Shown: one piece after another, positions 53,770 to 63,986 of the stretch
How positions within the stretch are numbered: the first letter of the stretch is position 1
Layout: each line of letters begins with the position of its first letter
Assembly (NCBI RefSeq): GCF_902806685.2
Contig: NC_048554.1
Span: 7,998,001 to 8,062,000 of the forward strand
Direction: 5' to 3'
From: Maniola hyperantus
Taxonomy: Eukaryota > Arthropoda > Insecta > Lepidoptera > Nymphalidae
DNA length: 64,000 nucleotides
Position numbers and translations under genes: made by a program
The notes under the pieces: model-generated
Databases searched by the model: none
What the model was told of the DNA's origin: nothing
Seen by the model: the letters and a program-made list of their open reading frames with translations, nothing else

Positions 53770-54134
53770 CCACTAGGCAAACTAGGCAAGTTAATGTTAT
53801 ATAATTTGTTTCTAGATCAAATGAGAAGACAAGGAAAACTAGTGGTCTCGTAGCTGTTGTGGCTAAATTGCCAGTGTCTCGTTTAAATAATACATAGCCC
53901 CGAGGCGTAATTACATATATAATGTTACTTATATGACGCACATGGAGAATCGTTAATGTTTTGACATTTAGTTCTAAAACATATTACTTATTCTTTGTTA
54001 ATGCCGCGCGTAGGAGTACCACATTACAAGAAGCAGTCTATTAATGTCTTGTCGAGGCAAAAGATTCTTCTTATATTTTGCCGAAATTAATTAATTTCAT
54101 CCAGGTTTTTTTCATAATTACGTCTATTTGGTAG
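53770..54134. other. Unannotated DNA
   Basis: Nothing recognised. Confidence 0.5.
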
Positions 54135-54269
54135 TTTGGTACGTCTATTGAGGTAGCTTGCATTCCAGGGACGGGCATAGGCTACTTTTTTAACCCCTAA
54201 GAGTTTTAAGAGTTCTCACTGGATTTCTGAAACTTAATCCACACGGATAAAGTCTCGGGCATCATCGAG
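54135..54269 (+). mobile_element. Family C 3' half
   Basis: It shows 'ggtagcttgcattccaggga', 'gggcataggctactttttta', 'gagttctcactggatttctg' and 'cacacggataaagtctcggg'. It ends CGAG in place of CTAG. Confidence 0.75.
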
Positions 54270-55486
54270 TATTATTAATAAATAATTAGGGAAAACTATG
54301 TTCAGGTAAAATTTGTTAGTTAGTGAATTTGTATGTAGGTAGTAGTGGGTACTAAGTAGGTAATGATCCGAATCTGAAAGTTTTTCACTAGAAGATAATT
54401 AGGGACATTATAAGTACTATAGACTATACAATGAATACGATGAAGCCGTGGACAAGAGCTAGGATAATATTATGTTGAGGTAATTACTAAGCTTTATCTA
54501 AGTTTTGGTATATATGTCTTAGAAACCTTAATGTAAGTAGGTAGCATACGTACCTTTTTATCGGTAATTGAATGATGTAACCATCATTGAATTCGCACAA
54601 CTATCGAAGGTCACGTTATATAAATTAAAAACAATTGAAGATATTTCACAAAAGTATCAAAAAATTTCCGCGTCGCTGATCGCAAAACAAGGGCCTAACG
54701 GGTGTCGTCACTGGGGAAGCGAAAGCGAATCAATCGCCTTCTGCGTGACCAAGGCTATTGTTAGGAAAGCGAAAATGGGACGGATGCGAAAAAAAGGAAG
54801 ACTAGCGGTCGTAGCACCCGTCTAGAGCCTCAGGCTGACTGTATAGTATTAGTAAGTATTACGAACAGATTATTAATGAATAACACGATTTAATTTCAAT
54901 TTTTTAACGTGTCTCGGATCGATATGCTATCACTGGCAACACGCATTGTTCGAAGACTTTGGTCTTCAAACACCAGGGTTTTTTTGGACGAGAAGATAAT
55001 ATCTCGAAGCTTTCCGATCGCTGCCCAGCCACACGGAATCACAGGGAAGAAAAACTACCACATTCTGAATTCTTTTAGGCATTTTAAATTTTAGCCTGTT
55101 AACTTTTCACTGAAGGGAAGATCAGATTATTGATAAATAACTGAAACATTACTTCCCGTCATCTCTCAATATTCTGATAATAATAAGTAGATCACTATTT
55201 ACGAGGCGTATTAGTTGATAGTGCAATCATCAAAAGGAATCGCGCAAAACTATATAATAGTTGGTATCAATGTCAGTCAGTGATCGGGAGCAAAAACCTG
55301 TGGCAAAAACAAATCAATCACCTTAATATATATTAGGTAAAAGGAAGGATCGTTAGCACACGTCTCGTGGCTTAAGGCTAACTACATAGTGTAGAAATCA
55401 TACGATTTTTGTCTATTAAAATGGTTGTCTTACCGATAAATCTCTTGCAAGTTGCAAATATCTCCACTTAACATGATCTTACGCTG
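54270..55486. other. Unannotated DNA
   Basis: A plus-strand frame (54568-54825, 85 codons) is Lys/Arg-rich at its end, but has no recognised domain. I see no repeats. Confidence 0.4.
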
Positions 55487-55893
55487 CTTAAGGTGATTTG
55501 ATAGACCCAGCCGCGAAAATTCAAATTTTAGTTAGTTTTTCGAAAATAGTAGATTAATTATACATCGAAGGCTTATGGTAATGAGTTTTGCGCGCATAAC
55601 ATTTATGCATCTATATTACATGTTTTTCCATAATACTTTGGTCAAAAATACTCATTTACTTCATATTTGTGCAAATCTGGGAAAATTCAGAAAATGATCT
55701 TTCAGGAACAAATATGAAGTAAATGAGTATTTTTGACCAAAGTTTTATGGAAAAACTACTTGTAGATGCATAAATGTTATGCGCGCAAAACTCATTACCA
55801 TAAATAAGCTTTATATGTATGATTAGTCTACTATTTTCGAAAAACTAACTAAAATTTGAATTTTTGCGGCTGGGTCTAGCAAATCACCTTAAG
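55487..55893. mobile_element. 407-bp foldback element with about 185-bp arms
   Basis: The arms (about 55487-55670 and 55708-55893) are inverted copies at high identity. The outer ends are CTTAAGGTGATTTG on both sides, with 'agacccagccgcgaaaattc' just inside. Small indels mark divergence. The 37-base centre is unique. If TTAA is the target, the ends GGTGATTTG would fit a piggyBac-type MITE. If only TA is duplicated, a Tc1/mariner-type MITE is possible. No ORF spans it. The transcript would be a long hairpin, a possible endo-siRNA source. Confidence 0.88.
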
Positions 55894-56101
55894 TGCTAAT
55901 TTTACACCTAATTTATTGGGGAGCAAATTGTGTGAAATCACAAACAAAACACGCGCGCGTAGTGTGACTGGAATTATTATGGATGTCACATCGCTTGATG
56001 TGCTAAGCCTAAACTGTGAACATTTACGAACCTCCAACCTGGACTATAAAGTCCAGGGACTGATCGCAGATAGAAGAGAAAAAAAAACATTTATTAGGTA
56101 A

Positions 56102-56512
56102 CTAGTATTAATTTCCTCACACCATCCTAAAATGGTACGTTCGTAGATAGCCTTACAGTTCTACTATGTTATGACATGTCAGAGGGCGCGTGGCTGCTCG
56201 CACATTACTGAGTCACGAGTGGCCCGAGCGTGTCCATTCAACCCCTACTGCTCTGCTGTGACATGACATGTTGACCGATGCGTGACTGCTCGCACGTCTA
56301 GTGGCCCAAGCATGACCATTTAGTGGCATCTACATTTATATACTAGTATTTTCTTTACACCATCCTAAAACGGTAGGTACGTTTGTAGCCAGCCTAACAG
56401 CTCTACCGTGGTCCGTGACATGACATGTCGGCGGGCGCGTGGCTGCTCGCACATTACTGAGTCACGAGTGGCCCGAGCGTGCCCATTCAACGCCATCTAC
56501 ATTTATATATTA
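56102..56512 (+). repeat. Tandem array of a roughly 170-bp CpG-rich unit
   Basis: Copy 1 (56102-56242) and copy 3 (56343-56512) share 'accatcctaaaa', 'ggtacgtt', 'gcgcgtggctgctcgcacat', 'tactgagtcacgagtggccc' and 'gagcgtg-ccattcaac'. The middle copy (about 56247-56342) is partial, with 'tgtgacatgacatgttgacc' and 'gactgctcgcacgtctagtg'. 'tctacatttatata' closes copies 2 and 3. CTAGTATT starts copies 1 and 3. Confidence 0.85.
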
Positions 56513-56787
56513 GTATTCCATAGTTTACCGTTAAATTGGATAAGTTGGTAGCGGTTCTATTTGTTCACTTATCTGTGGTTCCAACGAATTTCTGGCTCGT
56601 TGCTAGACGTTTTAAAAAAAAAATCGAATTTCTCAATAGCGTTAAGTACGGTTCTGCTTGTAAGTTTAAGATGAGTATCTAAGAATCACAAAATATAGTA
56701 AATATTAGTAAGTAGTTTGTCAGCTATCACTATAAAATCGGTTATACGGATGGGCTGTAAAAAGCTAGCAGACAGACAGACAGATAT

Positions 56788-56885
56788 ATCCCTTCCAGGT
56801 TAGCCCGCTTCCATCTTAGACGGCATCATCACTTACCACTAGGTGAGATTGCAGTCAAGGGCTAACTTGTATCTGAATAAAAAAA
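56788..56885 (+). mobile_element. Family N retrotransposon 3' end
   Basis: It shows 'tatcccttccaggttagccc', 'gcttccatcttagacggcat', 'ggtgagattgcagtcaaggg' and 'ctaacttgtatctgaataaa', then an A run. AATAAA falls at the end as expected for the 3' end of a poly(A) retroposon. Confidence 0.75.
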
Positions 56886-57366
56886 CTTACTAAGCAAGAA
56901 GTCGCCCAACTAAAACTAAATACTTTCTCCATAATGCAATCTCGTAAAATTATTATTTAAAGTTGTTTCAAGTACACTATAAAATTTAATACGCAGAATC
57001 TTTAACTTGGTAGGCATATGTAATTTAAAAAGTTGCATCATAGCAATAATCGTACATACTTCTACAATATTCTAATCTCGTTCAAATTACACTGGTGAAT
57101 CATCATCGGTATCACAGATAACCAGTCTGAACCGAAGACCTTTTCGGCTAGCATTTCACAATTGCGCCACCACGGCGAGGCATGGCCAGTTACAGAGGTG
57201 AGACGTATTTATCGTCACAGGTAGAACTACTATTAATGTAATAAACACAGTACATCACTAGTTACTTAGTACGTAAATAAATTGTCACGTCTCCAGAATA
57301 TCAGCTTACGTACCTACAGTCTCTTAAAAAAAGATTCATTTGTTTTTGCTTTAATCCATCCGTCCA
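56886..57366. other. Unannotated DNA
   Basis: Nothing recognised. Confidence 0.45.
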
Positions 57367-57778
57367 TCCATACTAATATTATAAGTGTATTTGTCTGTTT
57401 ACCAATCCGCACTAGGCCAGCGTGGCACACTATGGCCTAAAACCCTTCTCATTCTGAGAGGAGACCCGACTTAGTAGAGGACCGGTAATGGGTTGATCAG
57501 AATGATGACAATGACCTGTTAGTCTGTCCCTTTGTCTGCTTTACACGGTTCATCCGTTTAACCAATTTAAACGAAATTTTGTTCATAGATAGCTTGCATC
57601 CCGGGAAAGGACATTAGCAATTTTTTGTCCCGAAAAATTAAAGAGTTTTTAAAGGGATTTTTAAAAACCTTTGGCACAGAGATAGCGTGGACTGGACACA
57701 GATATGGTCCACTTTTTATCCTGGAAAATGAAAAAACCTAAATCCAGACTGCCTGATGAAGTCGCGGGCATTACCTAG
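57367..57778 (+). mobile_element. Family C element carrying a nested SINE and an internal duplication
   Basis: It starts TCCATACTAATATTATAAGT after an A. At about 57400 a SINE-A fragment intervenes. C resumes with 'gtctgtccctttgtctgctt' and 'gatagcttgcatcccgggaa'. A partial second pass follows ('ggcacagagatagcgtgg', 'actttttatcctggaaaa'), so the interior is partly duplicated. It ends 'gatgaagtcgcgggcattac', then CTAG and T. Confidence 0.8.
57401..57535 (+). mobile_element. 5'-truncated SINE-A nested in family C
   Basis: It runs 'ccaatccgcactaggccagc' to 'ctcattctgagaggagaccc', then 'gggttgatcagaatgatgac'. CTGTT flanks both sides (57395-57399 and 57536-57540), consistent with a short target-site duplication. 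5' truncation is typical of LINE-driven retroposition. Confidence 0.75.
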
Positions 57779-57907
57779 TTTAAAAACAAAACTCATGGCT
57801 GCTATTTTTTAGCAAATACAGGTAGGTACAGCGTAGATACATAAATGTTTACTATCTATACCATAATACATATTAGTATTTTTGCGCATATCTATTTATT
57901 GAAACTA

Positions 57908-58102
57908 CTAGCTGAACCGCTCCGGCTTCGCTCGGGTGGAGTTTAGAATATTGAGGGGGAGGCTGAATTCAATTTTTATCTCCGTAAGAACCATCCTCGT
58001 ATTTCAAGGAATATTATAAAAAAGAATTAGCGAAATCGGTTCAGCTGTTCTCGAGATTTGCGATGAGCAACACATTTAGCGATTCATTTTTATATATAGA
58101 GA
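57908..58102 (-). mobile_element. Family L Helitron-like element, full length
   Basis: CTAG at 57908-57911, then 'ctgaaccgctccggcttcgc', 'tctccgtaagaaccatcctc', 'cgaaatcggttcagctgttc' and 'gcgattcatttttatatata'. The far end in reverse is TCTCTATATATAAAAATG next to an A. It has the same A|TC...hairpin-CTAG|T build as B and K with an unrelated interior. Confidence 0.75.
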
Positions 58103-60054
58103 TGACTTTCGCCCTTGATAATAATATAGAGAGATCGAACTACAAAAGGATTTGGTCACAGCATTTGTCACAGTTATTCTTGTGAAGTCACAGTCACGGT
58201 TATATCAATTTAATGTAGTAGAGCCTTAACTCTACTAGTTTTATTTATATAGCAAGTAGTCGGGTGCGATCACGACCTGGTAATTGATGCTTTCTCGCGC
58301 GTGCCGAAGCCACTGCGCCGTTATAAGTGCTGCGGGTGATTTGCTCCGTCTTCACCCGTGCTGTTCGTCCCAGCTTTAAAATACTAACTGCTTAGATAAT
58401 ACGGTCTTTTGTTTTGGAGATTCAGAATAAATCTACATGTTTATGATAGGAAAGATGGCTTTTAAAGCTACTTATTCGTATTTATCAAACTGGAACCGTA
58501 CGCGGCAGAAAATAATGTACATCTAAGCCAACTAACAAATTCGTTAACATTGACAGAATATCAAACACATCAAGAATTATAAAGTCAGAATTAAATGGAC
58601 CTAAGACTGATGATATTAATGGTTTTTCATTAGTTGTCTTTTGGTTGTTGTTTGTTTGTTTCTGCTTGGAGCGCTGACGAGTGACGGTAGGTCAGGGTAT
58701 GATGTTATCAAAACTTGAAACTTGTTTAAGTCCATTTTACTTTGACGTTATGTCTCGATACTCGAAATATTATGTCAACGTTGTTAACTTGTACTAACCC
58801 TAAAGGTTATAGGTAAATGCATTGCTTATAATCTATAGGGTTATCTCACTTTTAAAAATATAATGGGACAGTTTATAACGTGGTGGAGAATATCTTTTGC
58901 TTTTCTGCATAGGTGTCAGGGCAGTATTATTGTTGTTTGTAGGTACTGTGAGAAAAATTAATGTGTGTCAGAATGCAAGAGAGGAACATGACCAACTAGG
59001 GCGAAGTAAATACTTCAAAACACTTATGGCTTAGCCGTGACTTGGGTACGCGTTTTAGTGCATCACTTACGAAGTCGTGATAGCTCAATGCACTATATAT
59101 AAACATAAACAATACTGTAAAACAGTTATCAACTTTAAAGGCCTCTACCTTATTATAGTAAGAAATCGATCTATATATTTATGGTATAAAAAATTGTGTA
59201 TTTAAAAATAAAATCGAATGCAAATTATTTATTGGTTTTGTACCCAAATAGAACAAACTCTATCACTTTGAAAGCGCACGCTTCATTATAGCACTGATGT
59301 ATGAGTTCGAGCAGCTTTTTTACGCTCGTGATGAAACTAATAAGCGTTAATACTATATACCCTTTTTTGTACCTACCGTGCTTATGGAAAATAGGCGTAA
59401 CACGAGTTTGAGTAACGCTAACAGCAGTAATTAGTATTATAAAACAAGATTAGTATTACAAACCGTTTTGGTCATTGTGAATTTTTTTTATGGTTTTCGC
59501 TCGCCTACTTGCAGTAGGTATAGTGATACACAGTTAATTTGTTTTTAGAGGGCACATAGAGGTAGCTGTTATATTATTTAAGAACCATGGCATTTGAATA
59601 AGATGAGCAAAGGTTCCTAAAGAATAAAACAGATTCCCTACAATTTAGAAGACTAAATTAATTTTATTTTTGTTTTTATTTCATAGAAAAAATATGGTAA
59701 TTGGTATAAACAACAACATCTATTGCCAAATATTTTTCATTATTGAAGTCGTAGTTTCGCGCGCATTTCTTGGAATTGGTTACCAAATTCGTAAGTTTTC
59801 GGTTCTATAGCTAATCGTCAAATCACAAGAATAATGAAATTTGTTGAATGATGCGGCGTTTATTTAATTTTTTAATCTGTTTGTTGTTTATTTCTCGAAG
59901 ATCAAATTTTTTGTACACCTTAATTTGCAATTTAGGATTCCTTTGAAAGTCGTAATTTGTCTTTTTAGTGCAATTCGTATATTATCTTATATATACACTC
60001 TAAAAGCTGCTGACTTTACTAAGTCCTACACTGTATAGTCTAGCTGAATCCATA
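58103..60054. other. Unannotated DNA, repeat-poor
   Basis: Bases 58255-58380 are GC-richer. No gene, RNA or recognised transposon in nearly 2 kb. Confidence 0.4.
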
Positions 60055-60214
60055 TCCATACTAATATAAATTGCGAAACTGTGTGTGTCTGTCTCTGTCT
60101 GTCCATCAGTTACTTAGATAGAGATAGCTTGAAACCTACATAAATTATTTTTATTCCACAAATGAAAAAAATCCCACGGTATTTTCAAAACCAATCCACG
60201 CGCGTATCGTCTAG
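60055..60214 (+). mobile_element. Family C element, internally shortened
   Basis: It starts TCCATACTAATATAAATTGC after an A, then (TGTC)n, 'agatagagatagcttgaaac', 'aatcccacggtattttcaaa' and 'ccaatccacgcgcgtatcgt'. It ends CTAG and T. 160 bp, with part of the interior and the hairpin deleted. Confidence 0.8.
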
Positions 60215-60730
60215 TAGTTATCAAATAACCTGACTCTAGTTAAAAACAATGTTAAAACAGTAGCAATTCAGCATCTATTAGAGAACAGTAGCTCTTACTT
60301 TATATAATTACAGTGAGATATATATAGGTGTGGCTCAATATATCCAATATTATGATAACGAGCAAGTTTACGATGGTAACAAATTCCACAATCACTTATC
60401 TGTCAGTCAACTTACGAGTGCTCCAGATATTAGATCATTAAATGCGTGAATGTTGTTTTAGAGATTTACGCTGCTGTTCAGGCCCTGATGTATTAAATTA
60501 TAAGATGTTGTAAGGAAGAAAACTTTATATTGGCAATCCGCTTGATGGCTTTGAGTCTTTGTATAGTGACCCTTAAAATATATCTGTTTCTAATTTTACA
60601 TGACTGCTGTGTCTGTTTTTGTAGTTAAATATCTTTATTAATCTGTTTTATAATGTGAAGCAGTAAAACAGAAGTAGAACTGGAATTGGCAAATCAAAAG
60701 AAAATTTTAAGATTCTAGGACCACGTGACA
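60215..60730. other. Unannotated AT-rich DNA
   Basis: Nothing recognised. Confidence 0.5.
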
Positions 60731-60862
60731 GAACTTGCAAGTTTCATTGCGATGTTTTCCTTCACCGTTAAAGCATGTGGCATTTCATTGGTTAAAACGC
60801 ACATATTTAACTCCGAAAAGTTAAATGCGTGCCCAGAATCGAACTCCGAACCTTAACACGTA
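60731..60862 (-). mobile_element. SINE-A body and head fragment
   Basis: It shows 'gcgatgttttccttcaccgt', 'acgcacatatttaactccga' and 'gcgtgcccagaatcgaactc'. The A-box side is degenerate ('aaccttaacacgtacc'). The 3' half is missing. Confidence 0.75.
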
Positions 60863-61137
60863 CCTATAGGAAGTCCGAGGTGCGTGGTGATTTTTTTCTA
60901 TACTTTATACTTACTTTTATACTTTATAATTGTTAACAACCCGTAGAATCTGAATTTTAAGATGTAAAAAACTTCTGTCAACCTAGGCAACAAGCTTATA
61001 AACTTGTCCATATCTTGTGTGTAATATTTCGGCTTTAGAGTAGGTAAATGGAGGTAAAAGTAGATTTCGGTAAATTGTGTTAACAAATTGATAAAATAAG
61101 AAGACATTTTCTGGCTAATGCTTTTTGCCGGCCATTT

Positions 61138-61201
61138 TACGCGTGAGTGAATCGTGATTTAAGGCATTTCTGTTGTATTTTACTTTGCTTTGAATGCTTT
61201 G
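61138..61201 (+). repeat. Left member of a long-range inverted repeat
   Basis: ACGCGTGAGTGAATCG and the following 12 bases are identical, in reverse complement, to 63201-63268. The next ~35 bases match with gaps ('ttactttgctttgaatgctt'). The pair encloses about 2 kb. Confidence 0.85.
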
Positions 61202-61502
61202 CCAAGTTTTTTGGTTGTGTATGAATTTATTAGATTTAGTTTATGAAACCGCGGGATGTTTTTGTGTTGTAATAACTGAATTATGTAATTTAAATTGGTG
61301 CTTTTTGCGTAAATTGTACAAAATAGAAACTACTTACCAAAATATTTCTGTTCCGATTTGCAGTTATAGTTTTCTAAAAAATGATTTAGTTATCACAAAT
61401 AAATAAGTAGAACAAAATGAAATTTGTATCTTTTTTTTTGAAATTAATTGCTGCTTTAGGTCCGTGCTAGTTATTAGTTACCTACCTATCCTTTAAAGTT
61501 AG

Positions 61503-61740
61503 TTTTTTTTTTTTTTTTTTTTGTTTATTTGAAAGTAATCAACAGCGTAAATACATAATTATTATTTAAATTTAAATCTAGGTATAACAGAAGGCCAAAA
61601 GAGATTACTTAAAATTATAATTAAACTATTTTAACAGAATAGAGTTAGAATAAATGTAGGTATATACAATAATAAAATAAAATTACAACAGTGTGTGTAT
61701 GATTGTATGTGTGTGTGTATGCGTGTGTGAGTGTGTGCTT
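61503..61740 (-). mobile_element. Possible retroposon 3' end with poly(T) and GT-rich block
   Basis: A 20-T run (61503-61522) would be the poly(A) tail of a minus-strand retroposon. About 170 bases on lies a GT-rich block (61691-61736). 40760-40945 shows a similar arrangement without the T run. No coding is seen and the family is not identified. Confidence 0.4.
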
Positions 61741-61852
61741 ATGAGTTTTATTTAGCGTTCGACATATTTATAAGTTATTTTAAGTATTCATATTCACATT
61801 CCTTATTTTCGTAGATACCTACCTACGACCTGTTCGCCACTGCTAGTACCTA

Positions 61853-62031
61853 CAGTACCCGGTATAAAATATTGTACATCGCCCTTTAGAAAGAGAAAGC
61901 AGTTTCGTAGAGCGTTGTCTCTGTCGTTGAAACCGACAAAACGTCACATGGGTTTGAGTAACAGAGACAACGCTCTACGAAGCCGAACTTTCTGTCAAAG
62001 GTCGATGTACATTATTTCCTGCCGGCTATTG
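61853..62031. mobile_element. MITE E, well preserved, with target duplication
   Basis: The left end is CAGTACCCGG. The right end, in reverse complement, is CAATAGCCGGCAGGAAATAA. Both arms carry 'tgtacatcg', 'tttagaaag' or its match, and 'gagcgttgtctc' opposite 'gagacaacgctc'. 179 bp. TACCTA is repeated on both sides (61847-61852 and 62032-62037), or GTACCTA if the terminal G is shared. It lies inside the inverted repeat pair at 61138 and 63201. Confidence 0.85.
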
Positions 62032-62880
62032 TACCTAACCTATATATATTATTACGTCTAGGAGCCACTTTGCATATACTGCCACTACTTCTTGTGTGTT
62101 TCAGGCTTTAGCTACGAGTTTGATTGCAGTTCTTTACGCGATCTCAATGAAGTTGTTCCAAATAAACATTCGCAATGCACTAAGCTATGTCTGCGGCGAC
62201 ACTAAACCAGTTTATAATATTTTCCCGGAGTGTGCTGTCTGTATCATTAGGTTTGCATATTACAACCTTCTTTTATCTAAACATTTGCATATCCACATAT
62301 TTTACAGCATTGGACGCGTTTTGACGCCTCCAATGACTTTATAAGGGATCACGCCCGGCCTTACTTTACTACTAAAGATAAGGAATAGTGGTAGGATTAT
62401 TTTAATTAATTCAAAAGGAAATAAGTGTTGTCGATTTAGAATAATATGAGGACGCGGGCTGTTTTGTTTTTTATTTTATTACCATAGATTTTCCTAATGA
62501 AAATTTATCGCTCCTCTTGCCTTTACAATGCCATTTTATAAAGGTAAACTTGTATTTAAATAAGTACTCTAGACATGCAATAAACAGACTAGCTGAGTTA
62601 TCTCTGTGTGAGATTACTAATCAGTGTTTGAAATGAAGTTAATTTATTAACGAAATATGGTGTCGACATTTGCAAATAAATCTATTCATAATATATTATT
62701 ATTATTATATGTCAACACTCGAGTACTAAATGCAAGTTACTATTATGTAACTGATTTTATTATCATAATATTATTAGCATATAGGTAATTCAAATATTAA
62801 TAATTTCACTAAGGCCACAAATACAAATACAATTTTTTTCTATAAACAGTAGAAATTCCCTTAATATGGCACACATTTGG
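62032..62880. other. Unannotated DNA
   Basis: An 82-codon plus-strand frame (62096-62344) is hydrophobic, with some Cys residues. No family is recognised. The rest is AT-rich. Confidence 0.4.
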
Positions 62881-62885
62881 CATAT

Positions 62886-63094
62886 TCATACTTAATTAAT
62901 TTTAAGTGCAAAAGTGTCTGTCTGTTACATTTTCAAGGCTTGATGGGCCATGATAATAAACCGACCAACCGATTTTTACAAAATTAGGTACTAAATAATT
63001 TTAAATACATATCAAAAATTGCGTAACCGGCAGGAATCAAACCTGCATCTTCTGGGTTCGCGCCCGATGCCGTGACCAACTCGGCCACGGTTTC
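62886..63094 (-). mobile_element. SINE-T, tRNA-headed SINE
   Basis: The minus-strand element starts with a 73-base tRNA-like head (63022-63094) and continues 'aaaaatcggttggtcggttt' and 'atggcccatcaagccttga'. It ends 'cacttttgcacttaaaatta' and TTAAGTATGA. Its last ~45 bases are, in reverse, the TC end of family C ('tcatacttaattaattttaa'). So a SINE tail and a C terminus are shared. This suggests a common LINE-type recognition end, or capture of one by the other. Confidence 0.7.
63022..63094 (-). other. tRNA-like sequence (SINE head, not a functional tRNA)
   Basis: The minus strand folds as a 73-base cloverleaf. The acceptor pairs GAAACCG/CGGTTAC with one A-A mismatch. The D stem is GCC/GGC, the anticodon stem TCGGG/CCAGA has one mismatch, and the T stem GCAGG/CCTGC is perfect. 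The A box is TGGCCGAGTTGG and the B box GGTTTGATTCC. The loop would give anticodon CGA, but base 33 is G instead of the required U, and the long variable arm of a serine tRNA is absent. With the SINE body attached, I call it a SINE promoter. Confidence 0.7.
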
Positions 63095-63200
63095 GCTTAC
63101 CTTAATTTTACTTGAAGTGTAGGTAAAAACACTAAAAAATTATAAAAAATTAGGTACACAGATAGCTTAATATCAAATATATAATAACTGAGCCACCAGT

Positions 63201-63268
63201 CAAAGCATTTAAAGCAAAGTGAAAAAAAACGAAATAAGTGCCTTAAATCACGATTCACTCACGCGTAA
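63201..63268 (-). repeat. Right member of a long-range inverted repeat
   Basis: Reverse complement of 61138-61201: 'caaagcatttaaagcaaagt', then 'ccttaaatcacgattcactc', then ACGCGTAA. It has a 3-5 base longer A/C-rich centre than its partner. The pair could be termini of a transposon or an inverted segmental duplication. Confidence 0.85.
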
Positions 63269-63279
63269 ATATGAGTATA

Positions 63280-63379
63280 GATATGCATCCCGAGATAGAC
63301 GTACCTACTTGCCTACGCTATTTTTACGTAGGATTATTAAAAACCTAAATCTACGTAGACAAAGATAGGTATCATCTAG
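63280..63379 (+). mobile_element. Family C 3' part, decayed
   Basis: It shows 'gatatgcatcccgagataga', 'cgctatttttacgtaggat' and 'aacctaaatctacgtagaca', and ends 'ggtatcatctag' followed by T. Confidence 0.6.
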
Positions 63380-63760
63380 TACCTATCATATTTTTTATAT
63401 GGAAAATTTACAATTTCTGGTATGCTATATATTTTTTTTACCATAAGTAATGTTTACTGTAGGATTTATGTAATATTCAATGAACAAAAGCGTTTAAATA
63501 AATATTCAAACGCATAATAATGTGCGTACATTAATGGAATTGCCATGTAAAACACCTAGTAAATTTCAGTTAGCTTAACGAGCCGGGTTATAAACAAGCC
63601 TTCGAGATTTCCTCTCCGAGTGATATACGCAAATTAAATATAATAAACAAAGACGGGCAAGGGAGAGTCGATGATAGTAGGTGGTGACTAGGTTTACCAG
63701 CAGCGGTTAGGCAAAGTTGGGACCTAGTTACATAATTGGTACTGCTGTATTTGTCATCTA
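63380..63760. other. Unannotated AT-rich DNA
   Basis: Nothing recognised. Confidence 0.5.
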
Positions 63761-63986
63761 TCTAAATATATAAAAGGAAAAGCTGCCTGACTTACTGACT
63801 GATCTTTCAACGCACAGCTCAAACCACGATGGATTGGGCTGAAATTTTGCATGCAGATAGTTATCAAGACGTAGACAACCGTTAAGGAACAGTTTTTGGA
63901 AATTCAATCCCTGAGGGGATAAAACCCCACAGGTTGAAGTTGTTGGTTGTGTAGTCCACGCGGATGAATCTAAAATAAAGTAGCTG
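63761..63986 (+). mobile_element. Family B Helitron-like element, 3' end decayed
   Basis: It starts TCTAAATATATAAAAGG after an A. The interior is recognisable ('aacgcacagctcaaaccacg', 'catgcagatagttatcaaga', 'aatccctgaggggataaaac'). The terminal hairpin is reduced to 'cacgcggatgaatctaaaat' and the end reads 'gtagctg', so CTAG is lost. Confidence 0.75.

Noticed and set aside
56102..56512. CRISPR array
   Set aside because: Repeats are about 170 bp with no short-repeat and spacer pattern, and the genome is eukaryotic.
63022..63094. Genuine serine tRNA gene (anticodon CGA) on the minus strand
   Set aside because: Base 33 is G rather than U, the acceptor and anticodon stems have mismatches, the serine long variable arm is missing, and a SINE body follows directly.
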